Assembly: GCA_028864885.1 (NCBI GenBank)
Contig: JAGWLR010000027.1
Coordinates: 1 to 39,372 of the forward strand
Direction of reading: 5' to 3'
DNA: 39,372 nucleotides
DNA from: Burkholderiales bacterium
Lineage (GTDB): Bacteria > Pseudomonadota > Gammaproteobacteria > Burkholderiales > Burkholderiaceae_C
The notes under the pieces were generated by a model, which saw nothing but the letters and a program-made list of their open reading frames with translations, did no database searches and was not told the DNA's origin. Each line of letters starts with the position of its first letter. Within the stretch, counting starts at the first letter, position 1. Both the position numbers and the translations under genes were made by a program. Below are positions 16,049 to 25,224 of the stretch, piece by piece.

Positions 16049-19000
16049 ATGCCTTTTGTACATCTCCGAGCCCACACCGAGTTTTCCGTCGTCGACGGAA
16101 CCGTTCGCATCGACGATCTCGTCTCGGCTGCGGCCCAGGACGGTCAACCAGCCGTAGCGGTCACCGACCTGAGCAATCTGTTTGCCGCGGTGAAGTTGTA
16201 TTCGGGGGCGCGTAAAGCTGGGGTGCAGCCCATTGTCGGGGCTGACGTCTGGCTTGAGCCCGAGGAGCCGGGTAAAGCACCAGCGCGCATCCTGCTGCTG
16301 ATTCAAAACAAGCAAGGCTATTTGCGCCTGTGTGAGCTTCTGGGCGAGGCTTGGACGGCACCCGGCCAACGAACCCACGCCTGGGTGTTTTGGCAATCGC
16401 TGGCTGCCAACAACAACGGCTTGATTTGCCTGTCCGGGGCCGATATGGGGCCCGTGGGCCAAGCCCTGCTCAATGGGGATGAAGGCAAGGCAGAAGCCTG
16501 GGCTCGGAAGCTTGCTGAGACCTTTCCGGGTCGTTTCTACATCGAGTTGCAGCGCGCAGGGCACCCGACGAATGAGGCGCATATCCGTGGCGCCGTGCCA
16601 CTGGCCGCCAAGTTGGGCCTGCCCGTGGTCGCCACCCATCCGATCCAGTTTCAGACGCCGGATGATTTCGAGGCGCACGAAGCTCGGGTCTGCATTGCCG
16701 AAGGTGAAACCCTGGGCAACCCTCGCCGGATCAAGCGCTTCACCAAAGAGCAATACTTCAAGACCTCTGCCGAAATGGAGGCCTTGTTTGCCGACATCCC
16801 CGCGGCCGTTGCCAACACTCTGGCGATTGCCCGTCGCTGCTCGCTGACCTTGGTGCTGGGCAAGCCTCAGTTGCCCGATTTCCCCACGCCGATCATGCCC
16901 GACGGCAAACCGCAGCCCATGGACGAGTTCTTCCGTGAGTTGTCGCATAAAGGCCTGGAAGAGCGCCTCATCCATTTGTTCCCTGACGAAGCCGAGCGCA
17001 ACGCCATGCGCCCGCAGTACGTAGAACGTTTGGACTTCGAGATCAACACGATCCTGAAGATGGGCTTTCCGGGTTACTTCCTGATCGTGCAGGACTTCAT
17101 CAACTGGGCCAAGAACAACGGCTGCCCGGTGGGGCCGGGCCGGGGCTCGGGGGCGGGCTCTTTGGTGGCGTATGCACTCAAGATCACCGATCTGGATCCG
17201 CTCAAGTACAACCTGCTGTTCGAACGCTTCCTGAACCCCGAGCGGGTCTCGATGCCTGACTTCGACATTGACTTCTGCCAGGGCAATCGAGATCGCGTCA
17301 TCGACTACGTGAAGGATCGGTATGGTCGCGATGCCGTGTCACAGATTGCCACTTTCGGCACCATGGCGGCCAAAGCCGCGCTGCGCGATGTGGGCCGCGT
17401 GCTGGGCATGGGCTATGGCCATGTGGACAGCATTGCCAAGCTGATTCCGGCGCCCCCGGGCAAGACGGTGACGCTAGCCAAGTTGCCTCCGGGCTTCGAT
17501 CCGGATAAAGCGAAGGTGATTTACGCCCGCCATGAAGCGCCCGAACTGAATGAGCGTGAAAAGGCCGAAGAAGAAGTGGCCGCATTGCTGGAGCTGGCTG
17601 AGCGCGTAGAAGGCATGGTGCGCAACATTGGCATGCACGCGGGTGGCGTGCTGATTGCCCCCGGCAAGATCACCGACTTCTGCCCGCTCTACCAACAGCC
17701 GGGCAGCGACTCGGCCGTGAGCCAGTACGACAAGGACGACGTGGAGCAGATCGGTCTGGTGAAGTTCGACTTCCTGGGCCTGGCCACGCTGACCATTCTG
17801 GAGACGGCCAAAGAGTTCATCATGGCCCGTCACCCAGACCAGAAGGACTTCGACTTCGCCAAGATCCCTCTGGACGACGCGCCCACTTACCGGCTGCTGT
17901 CTGAAGGCAAAACGGTGGCCGTGTTCCAGCTGGAATCTCGCGGGATGCAAGGCATGCTGCGCGATGCCAAACCCAGCGTCTTCGAGGACATCATCGCCCT
18001 GGTGGCCTTGTATCGCCCCGGGCCGATGGACCTGATCCCGTCCTTCTGTGCGCGTAAGCACGGCAAGGAAGAAGTGACCTACCCGCATCCCCTGATGGAA
18101 GCGGTTCTGTCAGAAACCTACGGGATCATGGTGTACCAGGAGCAGGTCATGCAGGTGGCGCAGCGGCTGGGCGGTTATTCGCTTGGTGGCGCCGACTTGC
18201 TGCGCCGAGCGATGGGCAAGAAGAAGGTCGAGGAGATGCAGCACCACCGCAGCTTGTTTGCGGAAGGTGCGGCCAAGAACGGCATCAGCGAACAACTGGC
18301 CAACGAGATCTTCGACTTGATGGAAAAGTTCGCGGGCTACGGCTTCAACAAGTCGCACGCGGCCGCTTACGCCTTGCTGGCGTATCACACTGCCTGGCTC
18401 AAGCACCATTACACGTCTGAATTCTTCGCAGGCAACATGACGATTGCCAGCGACGACACCGACAAGCTCAAGATCTTCCATGACGATGCGGTGGGCAACT
18501 TCGGCATCACCTTCTCGCCGCCCAATGTCAACGAAGGCGAGTGGCGCTTCATTCCCACGGGCAACAAGTCGATTTGCTATGCGCTGGGAGCAGTGAAGGG
18601 CACGGGCCAAGGTGCGATCGAGGCCATCGTGGCCGAACGCAAAGCCAATGGGCCTTTCAAGAGCTTCTTCGACTTCTGCTCGCGGGTGGATCGCAAGCTG
18701 GTGAACAAGCGGGTGGTGGAAGCCTTGATCAAGGCCGGAGCGTTTGACACGCTCGAACCCAATCGCGCGGCTTTGTTAGCCAGTGTGTCCCTGGCGTTTG
18801 AATACGCCGACACGCTGCAGGCCAATGCCGATCAGGGTGGCTTGTTTGACTTCGGGGACAGCCACGCGGCTTCTACCAACGAGCCTGAACTGGTGCCAAC
18901 CGAGCCTTGGACGCTGAAGGAGCGCCTGGCGCTCGAGAAAACCGCCATTGGCTTTTTCCTCACCGGGCATTTGTTTGACGAGGCCGAACCCGAGGTGCGG

Positions 19001-19591
19001 CGGGTGGTCAAGCAGCGCATCAGTGAATTGCGTGACAGCCGTGATCCTCAAATGGTGGCCGGCATCATCAGTGACTTGCGCGTCATCAATGGCACCCGCG
19101 GCCGTGTGGCGATCTTCAAGGTGGATGACAAGAGCGACACCATCGAGGCTGCGGCCAATCAGGACACGCTCGACGCCAACAAAGATCTGCTCAAGGATGA
19201 CGAACTGGTCATCATCCAGGGCAAGGTCCAGACCGATCGGTTTTCCGGGGGCTTGCGTTTGAACGTGCAGCAAGTGTTCAGCCTGGCGGCAGCGCGCTGT
19301 CGTTACGCCCGCTTCATCCGAGTCACGGCAAAGGGCGGCAAATTGCCGGTGGCCGACATCCTGCGCGAGTTCCCCGCCAAAGTGGTCGAGGCGCCTCAAC
19401 CTGATCTGCCCGATACCCGGCAGGGCTTGCCGATCCGGGTGGTGGTGGAGCGACACACGCCAGATCTGGTCGCCAGAGGTGAATTGGACCTGGGCGAGTC
19501 GGCCTTGGTATACCCCAGCGATCAGGCCTTGGCGCGCTTCAAAGAGCTCATGCCCGATAGCCAACCGCAACTGGTGTACGGCGAGGGCTGA
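16049..19591 (+). CDS. dnaE: DNA polymerase III alpha subunit
   Basis: The replicative polymerase of the chromosome, 1180 residues (E. coli 1160). The N-terminal PHP domain starts at FVHLRAHTEFSVVDG. The catalytic acids are in MPDFDIDF (Asp406 and Asp408) and KFDFLGL (Asp574). The fingers and tandem helix-hairpin-helix region follow. A beta-clamp-binding QGGLF motif lies near residue 930, then an OB domain. It is intact, with no frameshift or intein. A -10-like element lies 6 bases upstream of ATG. The downstream radical SAM gene starts 32 bases after the stop but has its own LexA-type site, so it need not share the transcript. Confidence 0.97.
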   Translation: MPFVHLRAHTEFSVVDGTVRIDDLVSAAAQDGQPAVAVTDLSNLFAAVKLYSGARKAGVQPIVGADVWLEPEEPGKAPARILLLIQNKQGYLRLCELLGEAWTAPGQRTHAWVFWQSLAANNNGLICLSGADMGPVGQALLNGDEGKAEAWARKLAETFPGRFYIELQRAGHPTNEAHIRGAVPLAAKLGLPVVATHPIQFQTPDDFEAHEARVCIAEGETLGNPRRIKRFTKEQYFKTSAEMEALFADIPAAVANTLAIARRCSLTLVLGKPQLPDFPTPIMPDGKPQPMDEFFRELSHKGLEERLIHLFPDEAERNAMRPQYVERLDFEINTILKMGFPGYFLIVQDFINWAKNNGCPVGPGRGSGAGSLVAYALKITDLDPLKYNLLFERFLNPERVSMPDFDIDFCQGNRDRVIDYVKDRYGRDAVSQIATFGTMAAKAALRDVGRVLGMGYGHVDSIAKLIPAPPGKTVTLAKLPPGFDPDKAKVIYARHEAPELNEREKAEEEVAALLELAERVEGMVRNIGMHAGGVLIAPGKITDFCPLYQQPGSDSAVSQYDKDDVEQIGLVKFDFLGLATLTILETAKEFIMARHPDQKDFDFAKIPLDDAPTYRLLSEGKTVAVFQLESRGMQGMLRDAKPSVFEDIIALVALYRPGPMDLIPSFCARKHGKEEVTYPHPLMEAVLSETYGIMVYQEQVMQVAQRLGGYSLGGADLLRRAMGKKKVEEMQHHRSLFAEGAAKNGISEQLANEIFDLMEKFAGYGFNKSHAAAYALLAYHTAWLKHHYTSEFFAGNMTIASDDTDKLKIFHDDAVGNFGITFSPPNVNEGEWRFIPTGNKSICYALGAVKGTGQGAIEAIVAERKANGPFKSFFDFCSRVDRKLVNKRVVEALIKAGAFDTLEPNRAALLASVSLAFEYADTLQANADQGGLFDFGDSHAASTNEPELVPTEPWTLKERLALEKTAIGFFLTGHLFDEAEPEVRRVVKQRISELRDSRDPQMVAGIISDLRVINGTRGRVAIFKVDDKSDTIEAAANQDTLDANKDLLKDDELVIIQGKVQTDRFSGGLRLNVQQVFSLAAARCRYARFIRVTAKGGKLPVADILREFPAKVVEAPQPDLPDTRQGLPIRVVVERHTPDLVARGELDLGESALVYPSDQALARFKELMPDSQPQLVYGEG

Positions 19592-19602
19592 CAAAATGCA
19601 TA

Positions 19603-19622
19603 TACTGTATAAAAATACAGTA
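19603..19622. promoter_or_regulatory. LexA (SOS) box at the radical SAM gene start
   Basis: A perfect palindromic SOS box of the CTGT-N8-ACAG type, extended to TACTGT...ACAGTA, with an AT-rich centre. It ends one base before ATG 19624, so it occupies the place of both the ribosome-binding site and the core promoter. Recognition by LexA follows from the gamma/betaproteobacterial consensus. Confidence 0.85.
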
Positions 19623-19623
19623 T

Positions 19624-20769
19624 ATGAGCAACGATAGGCCCTTCAATTCGCAGACTGATGACAGGCTCGTGGCCACGCCCTTGAAGGGGCGGGGCACTGC
19701 CACGCGCATCTTGCACCGCTTTCATGCCCGCGAGCGCCAGACGGAGGACGACGGCTGGCCCCACGACGCTGAGCAGGGCGACCCCGACAGTCGATCGGCA
19801 CCCCAGACCGAGGTCACTCCAGAAGAGGCGCGCAGCATCCTGTCGCGTAACGATTCCCCTGATATCCCTTTCACGTGGTCGATCAATCCATATCGAGGCT
19901 GCGAGCATGGGTGCATCTACTGCTATGCGCGGCCGACCCATGGCTACCTGAACCTGTCACCCGGGCTTGATTTCGAAACCCGTTTGATCGCCAAAGTGAA
20001 CGCTGCGTCCTTACTGGAGCGCGAGTTGACTCGCAAAGGGCATGTTTGCACGCCCATCAACATTGGCTCGGCCACCGATCCCTACCAACCGATTGAGCGC
20101 GAATGGGGCTTGACCCGATCAGTCCTGCAGATCCTGGATCGGTGCTGTCACCCTTTCACCATCGTCACCAAGTCAAGCGGGGTCGAACGAGACCTCGACA
20201 TCTTGACGCGTGCTGCACAGCGCCGTCAAACCTACGTGATGATCAGCATCACGACACTGGACGCAGCCTTGTCGCGAAAACTTGAGCCGCGGGCGGCTGC
20301 CCCCCACCGTCGTCTGGAAACGGTCCGGAGGTTAGCTGATGCAGGGGTGCCTGTTGGGGTAAATGTGGCGCCGGTCATTCCCTTTCTCAACGAGCCTGAA
20401 ATCGAGCGCATCGTCGAGGCTGCGGCCCAGGCGGGGGCGTCCAACATCCACTACACCGTGGTGCGCCTGCCCTGGGAGGTCAAGCCCTTGTTTGAAGAGT
20501 GGTTGCAGCACCATGTGCCCGACAAGGCGCAGCGCATCATGGCGCGCATTTGTGAAATCCGCGGCGGCAAGGCTTATGACGCGGACTACCGATTGCGCAT
20601 GCGTGGCGAAGGGGTATGGGCCGAATTGATCGCGCAGCGGGTGCGCAAAGCCGCGCAACGTTGTGGTGTTCCCCGCAGTGGGATCGAACTGGATTGCGCC
20701 CGGTTTGATCCCTCAGCTTTGGTGCAACCGCAACGGCCAGATGCGCCTCAGCTGTCTTTGTTCAGCTGA
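19624..20769 (+). CDS. PA0069 family radical SAM protein (SplB-related)
   Basis: A 381-residue radical SAM enzyme. The [4Fe-4S] cluster motif is Cys93, Cys97 and Cys100 (CEHGCIYC) within NPYRGCEHGCIYCYA. This is the PA0069/Rv2578c-like family, distantly related to spore photoproduct lyase. The conserved SATDPYQPIE and VNVAPVIPFLN blocks are present. The reaction is unknown. The LexA box directly before the start codon points to induction by DNA damage; from memory, PA0069 of Pseudomonas aeruginosa is also in the LexA regulon. There is no Shine-Dalgarno, and no better in-frame ATG follows soon, so translation is probably leaderless or inefficient. It converges with the glycine-zipper gene. Confidence 0.9.
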   Translation: MSNDRPFNSQTDDRLVATPLKGRGTATRILHRFHARERQTEDDGWPHDAEQGDPDSRSAPQTEVTPEEARSILSRNDSPDIPFTWSINPYRGCEHGCIYCYARPTHGYLNLSPGLDFETRLIAKVNAASLLERELTRKGHVCTPINIGSATDPYQPIEREWGLTRSVLQILDRCCHPFTIVTKSSGVERDLDILTRAAQRRQTYVMISITTLDAALSRKLEPRAAAPHRRLETVRRLADAGVPVGVNVAPVIPFLNEPEIERIVEAAAQAGASNIHYTVVRLPWEVKPLFEEWLQHHVPDKAQRIMARICEIRGGKAYDADYRLRMRGEGVWAELIAQRVRKAAQRCGVPRSGIELDCARFDPSALVQPQRPDAPQLSLFS

Positions 20770-20790
20770 GGCTTCGAGAGAGACCCTGAA

Positions 20791-21591
20791 TCAGTTGCCC
20801 CAGCGACCCGTGAACACGGCACGGCCATCGTCGTGCCAGCCGCCGCGTCGCCCGTGGTGTTCATCGTGATCTTCCCAATCGTCATCATCGCGGTCATGGT
20901 GGTGATCCCAGCCTCTGACGACTGGCACCACGGGTTGGTACACCACTTGGGTGATCGGAGCGGGCTGAACCACGTAGCGCACAGGCGCTGGCGTCACGAC
21001 CACCGGTTGGGGCTGGTAATAAGCTGGCGGTTCGTTGTCATACGACACCTGATCGCCCGGGTTGACCGTCACCGATACGGGAATCGTGGCGCCAGGTTCG
21101 TGTTGCATTTGGGTGCTGTAGCGTTGGCCGCCGTATTCGTAGACCACGTTGTAGGCCACCACCTGATTCTGATAAGACGTTTGCTGATCACAACGGCGAT
21201 AGGTGCGGGACACCGGCGCGCGACCGTCGTTTTCGATGTGGTCACCCATGGCCGCGCCGAGGATGACTCCCAGGCCGGTGGTCAGAACACGGCCTGACCC
21301 TTTGCCCACCGCATTGCCCATGGCGCCGCCAGCAATCGCGCCCATGATGGCGCCGGCACCGGACGACCGGGCGGGCTCCTGGCGCAGTTCGTCGTAGCAA
21401 ACCTGACGAGGCACGGCAACCTGGGCCACCACGGGGGTGGAGGACACGACGCGCGCCCGGATGGTTGTGGTGCTGGAACTGGGGGCCCCGATGACTTCAC
21501 CCACGCGAGGGCCGGCGCACGCGGCCGTGCTCAGCGCCAGCGCGGTGGTAGCCAGAATAGACAGGCGTCCAGCCAAAAAGGTGCGGTTCAT
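20791..21591 (-). CDS. glycine-zipper 2TM envelope protein with a His/Asp-rich tail
   Basis: A 266-residue exported protein. The N-terminus is a signal sequence (MNRTFLAGRLSILATTALALS) ending at a Cys in a weak lipobox-like STAAC, so lipidation is possible. Residues about 75-120 are a glycine zipper (GAGAIMGAIAGGAMGNAVGKG), as in the SlyB/Rickettsia 17-kDa family. Then comes a beta-rich segment with a Pro/Val-rich part, and the last 45 residues are dense in His, Asp and Glu (HHHDRDDDDWEDHDEHH). That tail could bind metal ions. ATG 21591 follows GGAGAAC, which decides the start. Function unknown; envelope stability or metal tolerance is a guess. Confidence 0.82.
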   Translation of the reverse strand: MNRTFLAGRLSILATTALALSTAACAGPRVGEVIGAPSSSTTTIRARVVSSTPVVAQVAVPRQVCYDELRQEPARSSGAGAIMGAIAGGAMGNAVGKGSGRVLTTGLGVILGAAMGDHIENDGRAPVSRTYRRCDQQTSYQNQVVAYNVVYEYGGQRYSTQMQHEPGATIPVSVTVNPGDQVSYDNEPPAYYQPQPVVVTPAPVRYVVQPAPITQVVYQPVVPVVRGWDHHHDRDDDDWEDHDEHHGRRGGWHDDGRAVFTGRWGN

Positions 21592-21767
21592 CTTGTTCTC
21601 CGTGGGAGTGCCATGGGTGGCACCTTGCATGTCTTAACGAAGAAGCAGGGGGTTCGGCTGACGGCGACCCCGCGCTACAACTGTAAAGATCCGTGAAAGG
21701 CGTGCGAGCACTTGGGGACTTCCCCAGATTAAAATGCTCAGCTTCGTCTCATTCAACTGACACAACC

Positions 21768-23168
21768 ATGTCCAAAACCACCAAGTCCAAGGCAGTCAAG
21801 GTCGCCAAGCCTGTGGCCGCCGCTCCCGTGGCAGTCGCCTCCGCAGCACCTGCGGCAGCCGGCCAAAAAGTCAAGAAAGTTGTGCTGGCCTATTCGGGTG
21901 GATTGGACACCTCCATCATCCTGAAGTGGCTGCAAGACGAGTACCAGTGTGAAGTCGTGACCTTCACAGCCGACATCGGCCAGGGCGAAGAAATCGAACC
22001 CGCACGTGCCAAGGCCCTGAAGATGGGCATCAAGCCCGAGAACATCCACATCGAAGACCTGCGCGAAGAATTCGTGCGCGACTTCGTGTTCCCCATGTTC
22101 CGCGCCAACGCCTTGTATGAAGGTGAATACCTGCTGGGTACCTCCATTGCCCGCCCCTTGATCGCCAAGCGACTGGTTGAAATCGCCAAGAAGTCCAAAG
22201 CCGATGCCATCTCGCACGGCGCCACCGGCAAGGGCAATGACCAGGTCCGTTTCGAGCTGGGCGCCTATGCTTTGATGCCTGGCGTGAAGGTGATCGCCCC
22301 CTGGCGCGAGTGGGATCTGCTGAGCCGCGAAAAGCTGCTGGCCTACGCCGACAAGCACGGCATCCCGGTTGACTTCAAGAAGCGCAAGGGCGGCGCCCCC
22401 TACTCGATGGACGCCAACCTGCTGCACATCAGCTACGAAGGTGGCGTGCTGGAAGACCCCAGCTTCGAGCCCGAAGCCAATATGTGGCGCCTGACGGTGT
22501 CGCCCGAGAAGGCGCCTAACAAGCCCCAGATCATCGAGCTGACCTACGCCAAGGGCGATGTGGTTGCCATTGATGGCGTGAAGATGTCGCCCGCCCAAGT
22601 GCTGACCAAGCTCAACGAGCTGGGCGGCAAGCACGGCATCGGCCGCCTCGACAAGGTCGAGAACCGCTACGTCGGCATGAAGAGCCGCGGCTGCTACGAA
22701 ACCCCTGGCGGCACCATCTTGCTGTCCGGCCACCGCGCCATTGAGTCCATCACGCTGGACCGTGAAGTGCTGGCCTTGAAGGACGACCTGATGCCGCGCT
22801 ATGCCCGCCTGGTCTACAACGGCTACTGGTTCAGCCCTGAGCGCGAACTGCTGCAAGGCTTGATCGATGCCTCGCAAGCCACCGTGAACGGCACTGTCAA
22901 GCTCAAGCTGTACAAGGGCACCATCATGTGCGTGGGTCGCGAGTCCAAGACGGACAGCCTGTTCGACATGAAGATTTCGACCTTCGACGACGACGGCGGT
23001 GCCTACAACCAGGCTGACGCAGCGGGCTTCATCAAGCTCAATGCCCTGCGTCTGCGCATCGGTGCGAACGTGAAGGCTGCACGTGATGCCGCTGCCAAAC
23101 CCGCCCGCAAGACGGCGGCCAAGAAGGCCGCGGCCAAGCGCGCAGCCCCCAAGAAGGCCGCGAAGTAA
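21768..23168 (+). CDS. argG: argininosuccinate synthase with Lys/Ala-rich tails
   Basis: Joins citrulline and aspartate using ATP in arginine synthesis. The catalytic core is standard: ATP-binding AYSGGLDTS at about residues 44-52, then [35 protein letters not shown] and PWREWD. At 466 residues it is longer than the usual 400-450 because of two extensions. The N-terminal one (about 35 residues) is rich in Lys, Ala and Pro ([15 protein letters not shown]). The C-terminal one (about 28 residues) reads [20 protein letters not shown], like a histone H1 tail. Both are in frame with normal codon use. ATG 21768 has no clear Shine-Dalgarno; a longer frame begins at 21693. A strong terminator follows the stop. 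Confidence 0.95.
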   Translation: MSKTTKSKAVKVAKPVAAAPVAVASAAPAAAGQKVKKVVLAYSGGLDTSIILKWLQDEYQCEVVTFTADIGQGEEIEPARAKALKMGIKPENIHIEDLREEFVRDFVFPMFRANALYEGEYLLGTSIARPLIAKRLVEIAKKSKADAISHGATGKGNDQVRFELGAYALMPGVKVIAPWREWDLLSREKLLAYADKHGIPVDFKKRKGGAPYSMDANLLHISYEGGVLEDPSFEPEANMWRLTVSPEKAPNKPQIIELTYAKGDVVAIDGVKMSPAQVLTKLNELGGKHGIGRLDKVENRYVGMKSRGCYETPGGTILLSGHRAIESITLDREVLALKDDLMPRYARLVYNGYWFSPERELLQGLIDASQATVNGTVKLKLYKGTIMCVGRESKTDSLFDMKISTFDDDGGAYNQADAAGFIKLNALRLRIGANVKAARDAAAKPARKTAAKKAAAKRAAPKKAAK

Positions 23169-23180
23169 TTGACCTCAATC

Positions 23181-23213
23181 GGGCCGGTGCACGTGCATCG
23201 GCCCTTTTTCTTT
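23181..23213 (+). terminator. rho-independent terminator after argG
   Basis: The stem GGGCCG/CGGCCC is extended by TGCA/TGCA inside, followed by TTTTTCTTT. It sits 12 bases after the argG stop and overlaps the leader of the next gene. Confidence 0.9.
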
Positions 23214-23229
23214 GTCTGGAGATTCGTTC

Positions 23230-23547
23230 ATGAGCACCACCACACTGGCTGGCACCGTCAACACCCAAGCCAACGTTTACTTCGATGGCAAATGCGTGTC
23301 GCACACCGTGACCCTGGCTGACGGCGTTCGCAAGTCTGTCGGCGTGATCCTGCCCTCGACCCTGACCTTCAACACCGGTGCCCCTGAAATCATGGAAACC
23401 GTGGCAGGCAAGGCCACCATCAAACTGTCAGGTTCCAACGAATGGAAAACTTACGGGGCAGGCGAAAGCTTCAATGTGCCGGGCAATTCGTCGTTTGAGA
23501 TCAAAGTGGAAGGTGAACCCTATCACTACATCTGTCACTTTGGCTGA
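23230..23547 (+). CDS. ppnP: pyrimidine/purine nucleoside phosphorylase PpnP
   Basis: A 105-residue single-cupin protein of the YaiE/DUF1255 family, shown in E. coli to phosphorolyse several nucleosides. Conserved blocks are [51 protein letters not shown] and the closing YHYICHFG. The length is normal. ATG 23230 follows GGAG at 8 bases. It lies just after the argG terminator, so it may have its own promoter or depend on readthrough. Another terminator follows it. Confidence 0.93.
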   Translation: MSTTTLAGTVNTQANVYFDGKCVSHTVTLADGVRKSVGVILPSTLTFNTGAPEIMETVAGKATIKLSGSNEWKTYGAGESFNVPGNSSFEIKVEGEPYHYICHFG

Positions 23548-23603
23548 GCTGGGTTCTTGCGCCAAATTGATCGGCGCCAAGCGACAGTCATTCTGACCCC
23601 AAC

Positions 23604-23636
23604 GCCGCTACCTTTGATGGAGCGGCATTTTATTTT
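23604..23636 (+). terminator. rho-independent terminator between ppnP and murB
   Basis: The stem GCCGCT/AGCGGC has an 11-base loop, followed by ATTTTATTTT on the plus strand. It lies between convergent ppnP and murB and serves ppnP. The minus side has only a short T-poor flank. Confidence 0.75.
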
Positions 23637-23643
23637 GGGGCGT

Positions 23644-24672
23644 TCAAATCACAACGGGTTCGGGTTCAAGCCGAATGCCAAAGCGGCCGTACACGCTTTC
23701 CTGTATGGCTCGGGCCAGCGTCACCACCTCGGCGCCGCTGGCCCCCCCATGGTTGACCAGCACCAGCGCCTGCTTGTCATAGACCCCCGCACGTCCGATG
23801 GACTTGCCCTTCCATCCGCAGGCGTCGATCATCCATCCCGCCGCCAGTTTGTAGGTGCCATCGGCCATGGGGTAGTGAACGATTTCGGGATCACGCCCGA
23901 TGATGTCTCGGCATTGTTCTTCGGTGACCACTGGGTTCTTGAAGAAGCTGCCAGCATTGCCGATCTGAGCGGGGTCCGGCAACTTGGCGCGTCGGATCTC
24001 GCATACCCAATTGAAGATCTGGCGGGCATCTGGTGCAGCGATGCCGGTTTCGTTCATCTTGCGCTCGATCTCCAGATAGCCGGTCACAGGCTGCCAGGGG
24101 CGGGGCAGGCGCAACCGGACTTTGGTGATCACGCTCTTGCCCGCCAGCAGGTTCTTGAAGATGCTGTCGCGGTAGCTAAACCGACATTGTTCCCGTGTCA
24201 GCGTGACCATCCGCCCGGTGATGAGGTCGACCGCATCCAGCGACTCAAACCGGTCCTTGAACTCGATTCCGTAGGCGCCGATGTTTTGAACCGGGGCCGC
24301 GCCCACGGTGCCCGGGATCAGGGCCATGTTCTCCAGGCCCGGCAGGTCGTGATCCAGGCACCATTGAACCGTGTCATGCCACGATTCGCCCGCGCCGATT
24401 TCGACAATCCAGGCATCGTCGCGGGTTTCGATCAACTCGCGTCCCTTGATCTCCATCTTGATCACGCAGGCCATCACGTCCTGGGTCAGGATCAGGTTCG
24501 ATCCGCCACCGAGGATGAATTTGCGCGCATGGCCCAGCTCGGGGTGGTTGACAATCTGGCGCACCTGCGCTTCCGTGCTGACACGGACCAAGGTGTGAGC
24601 CTGCGAAGGCAATCCAAAAGTGTTGTAAGGACGTAGGCTGGTGCCTCGTTCGACGTCAAGGGGCTGGTGCAT
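23644..24672 (-). CDS. murB: UDP-N-acetylenolpyruvoylglucosamine reductase
   Basis: The FAD enzyme that reduces UDP-GlcNAc-enolpyruvate to UDP-MurNAc in peptidoglycan synthesis. It is a 342-residue type I Mur[10 protein letters not shown] starts the FAD domain, GGGSN is at 55-59, [17 protein letters not shown] at about 119-135 and YRDSIFK at 167-173. The catalytic serine is Ser242 (NAGSFFKNP) and a C-terminal glutamate is in RLEPEP (Glu336). ATG 24672 is the family start, though the frame stays open further upstream across yajQ. It is divergent from yajQ with only 31 bases between starts. Confidence 0.95.
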   Translation of the reverse strand: MHQPLDVERGTSLRPYNTFGLPSQAHTLVRVSTEAQVRQIVNHPELGHARKFILGGGSNLILTQDVMACVIKMEIKGRELIETRDDAWIVEIGAGESWHDTVQWCLDHDLPGLENMALIPGTVGAAPVQNIGAYGIEFKDRFESLDAVDLITGRMVTLTREQCRFSYRDSIFKNLLAGKSVITKVRLRLPRPWQPVTGYLEIERKMNETGIAAPDARQIFNWVCEIRRAKLPDPAQIGNAGSFFKNPVVTEEQCRDIIGRDPEIVHYPMADGTYKLAAGWMIDACGWKGKSIGRAGVYDKQALVLVNHGGASGAEVVTLARAIQESVYGRFGIRLEPEPVVI

Positions 24673-24703
24673 GGCAGAATTTTCGCAGACAAAGGAGAAA
24701 TTC

Positions 24704-25195
24704 ATGCCCAGTTTTGACGCCGTTCTCGATCCCAACCTGGTGGAAGTGCGCAACGCAGTCGACCAGACCACCAAAGAAATTGGCACCCGCTTCGATTTCA
24801 AGGGCACCAGTGCGGCCATTGAATTCAAGGAAAAAGAAAAGCAGATCGTCATCACTGGCGACAGCGATTTCCAGCTCGATCAGGTGCGGGACATCCTGAC
24901 CAACAAGCTCACCAAGCGCAGCGTGGATGTCCGCTTCCTTGACATTGGCAAGGTGGAAAAAATCGGTGGCGACAAGGTCAAGCAGCCGATCACGCTGAAG
25001 GCCGGCATCGAATCCGAGCTGGCCAAGAAGATTCAGAAGGTCATCAAGGACAGCAAGATCAAGGTCCAGGCCGCCATCCAAGGCGATACCGTCCGGGTCA
25101 CAGGCAACAAGCGCGACGACCTGCAGACCACCATGGCACTGCTGAAGAAGGAAATCACGGAAGCACCCTTGTCGTTCAACAATTTCCGCGATTGA
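24704..25195 (+). CDS. YajQ family nucleotide/cyclic-di-GMP-binding protein
   Basis: A 163-residue protein of the YajQ (UPF0234) family, two ferredoxin-like domains. Members bind nucleic acid or cyclic-di-GMP, and in Xanthomonas one acts as a cyclic-di-GMP-dependent co-regulator. It is almost all family-conserved sequence: [41 protein letters not shown] and the closing [12 protein letters not shown] 24704 follows AAAGGAGA at good spacing, which fixes the start. It is divergent from murB. A retropepsin-like protease gene follows 29 bases after its stop. Confidence 0.94.
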   Translation: MPSFDAVLDPNLVEVRNAVDQTTKEIGTRFDFKGTSAAIEFKEKEKQIVITGDSDFQLDQVRDILTNKLTKRSVDVRFLDIGKVEKIGGDKVKQPITLKAGIESELAKKIQKVIKDSKIKVQAAIQGDTVRVTGNKRDDLQTTMALLKKEITEAPLSFNNFRD

Positions 25196-25224
25196 CCTCA
25201 TCCATCCCGGGTTACGCTGCGGTC

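Noticed and set aside
21714-21725. GGGGA-CT-TCCCC hairpin before argG as an attenuator or operator
   Set aside because: A short dyad in GC-rich DNA, without a T run or leader peptide; a TAAAAT at 21730 lacks a matching -35. Not enough to call a site.
21753-22877. A 374-codon open frame antisense to argG
   Set aside because: It mirrors codon bias of argG and resembles no protein family.
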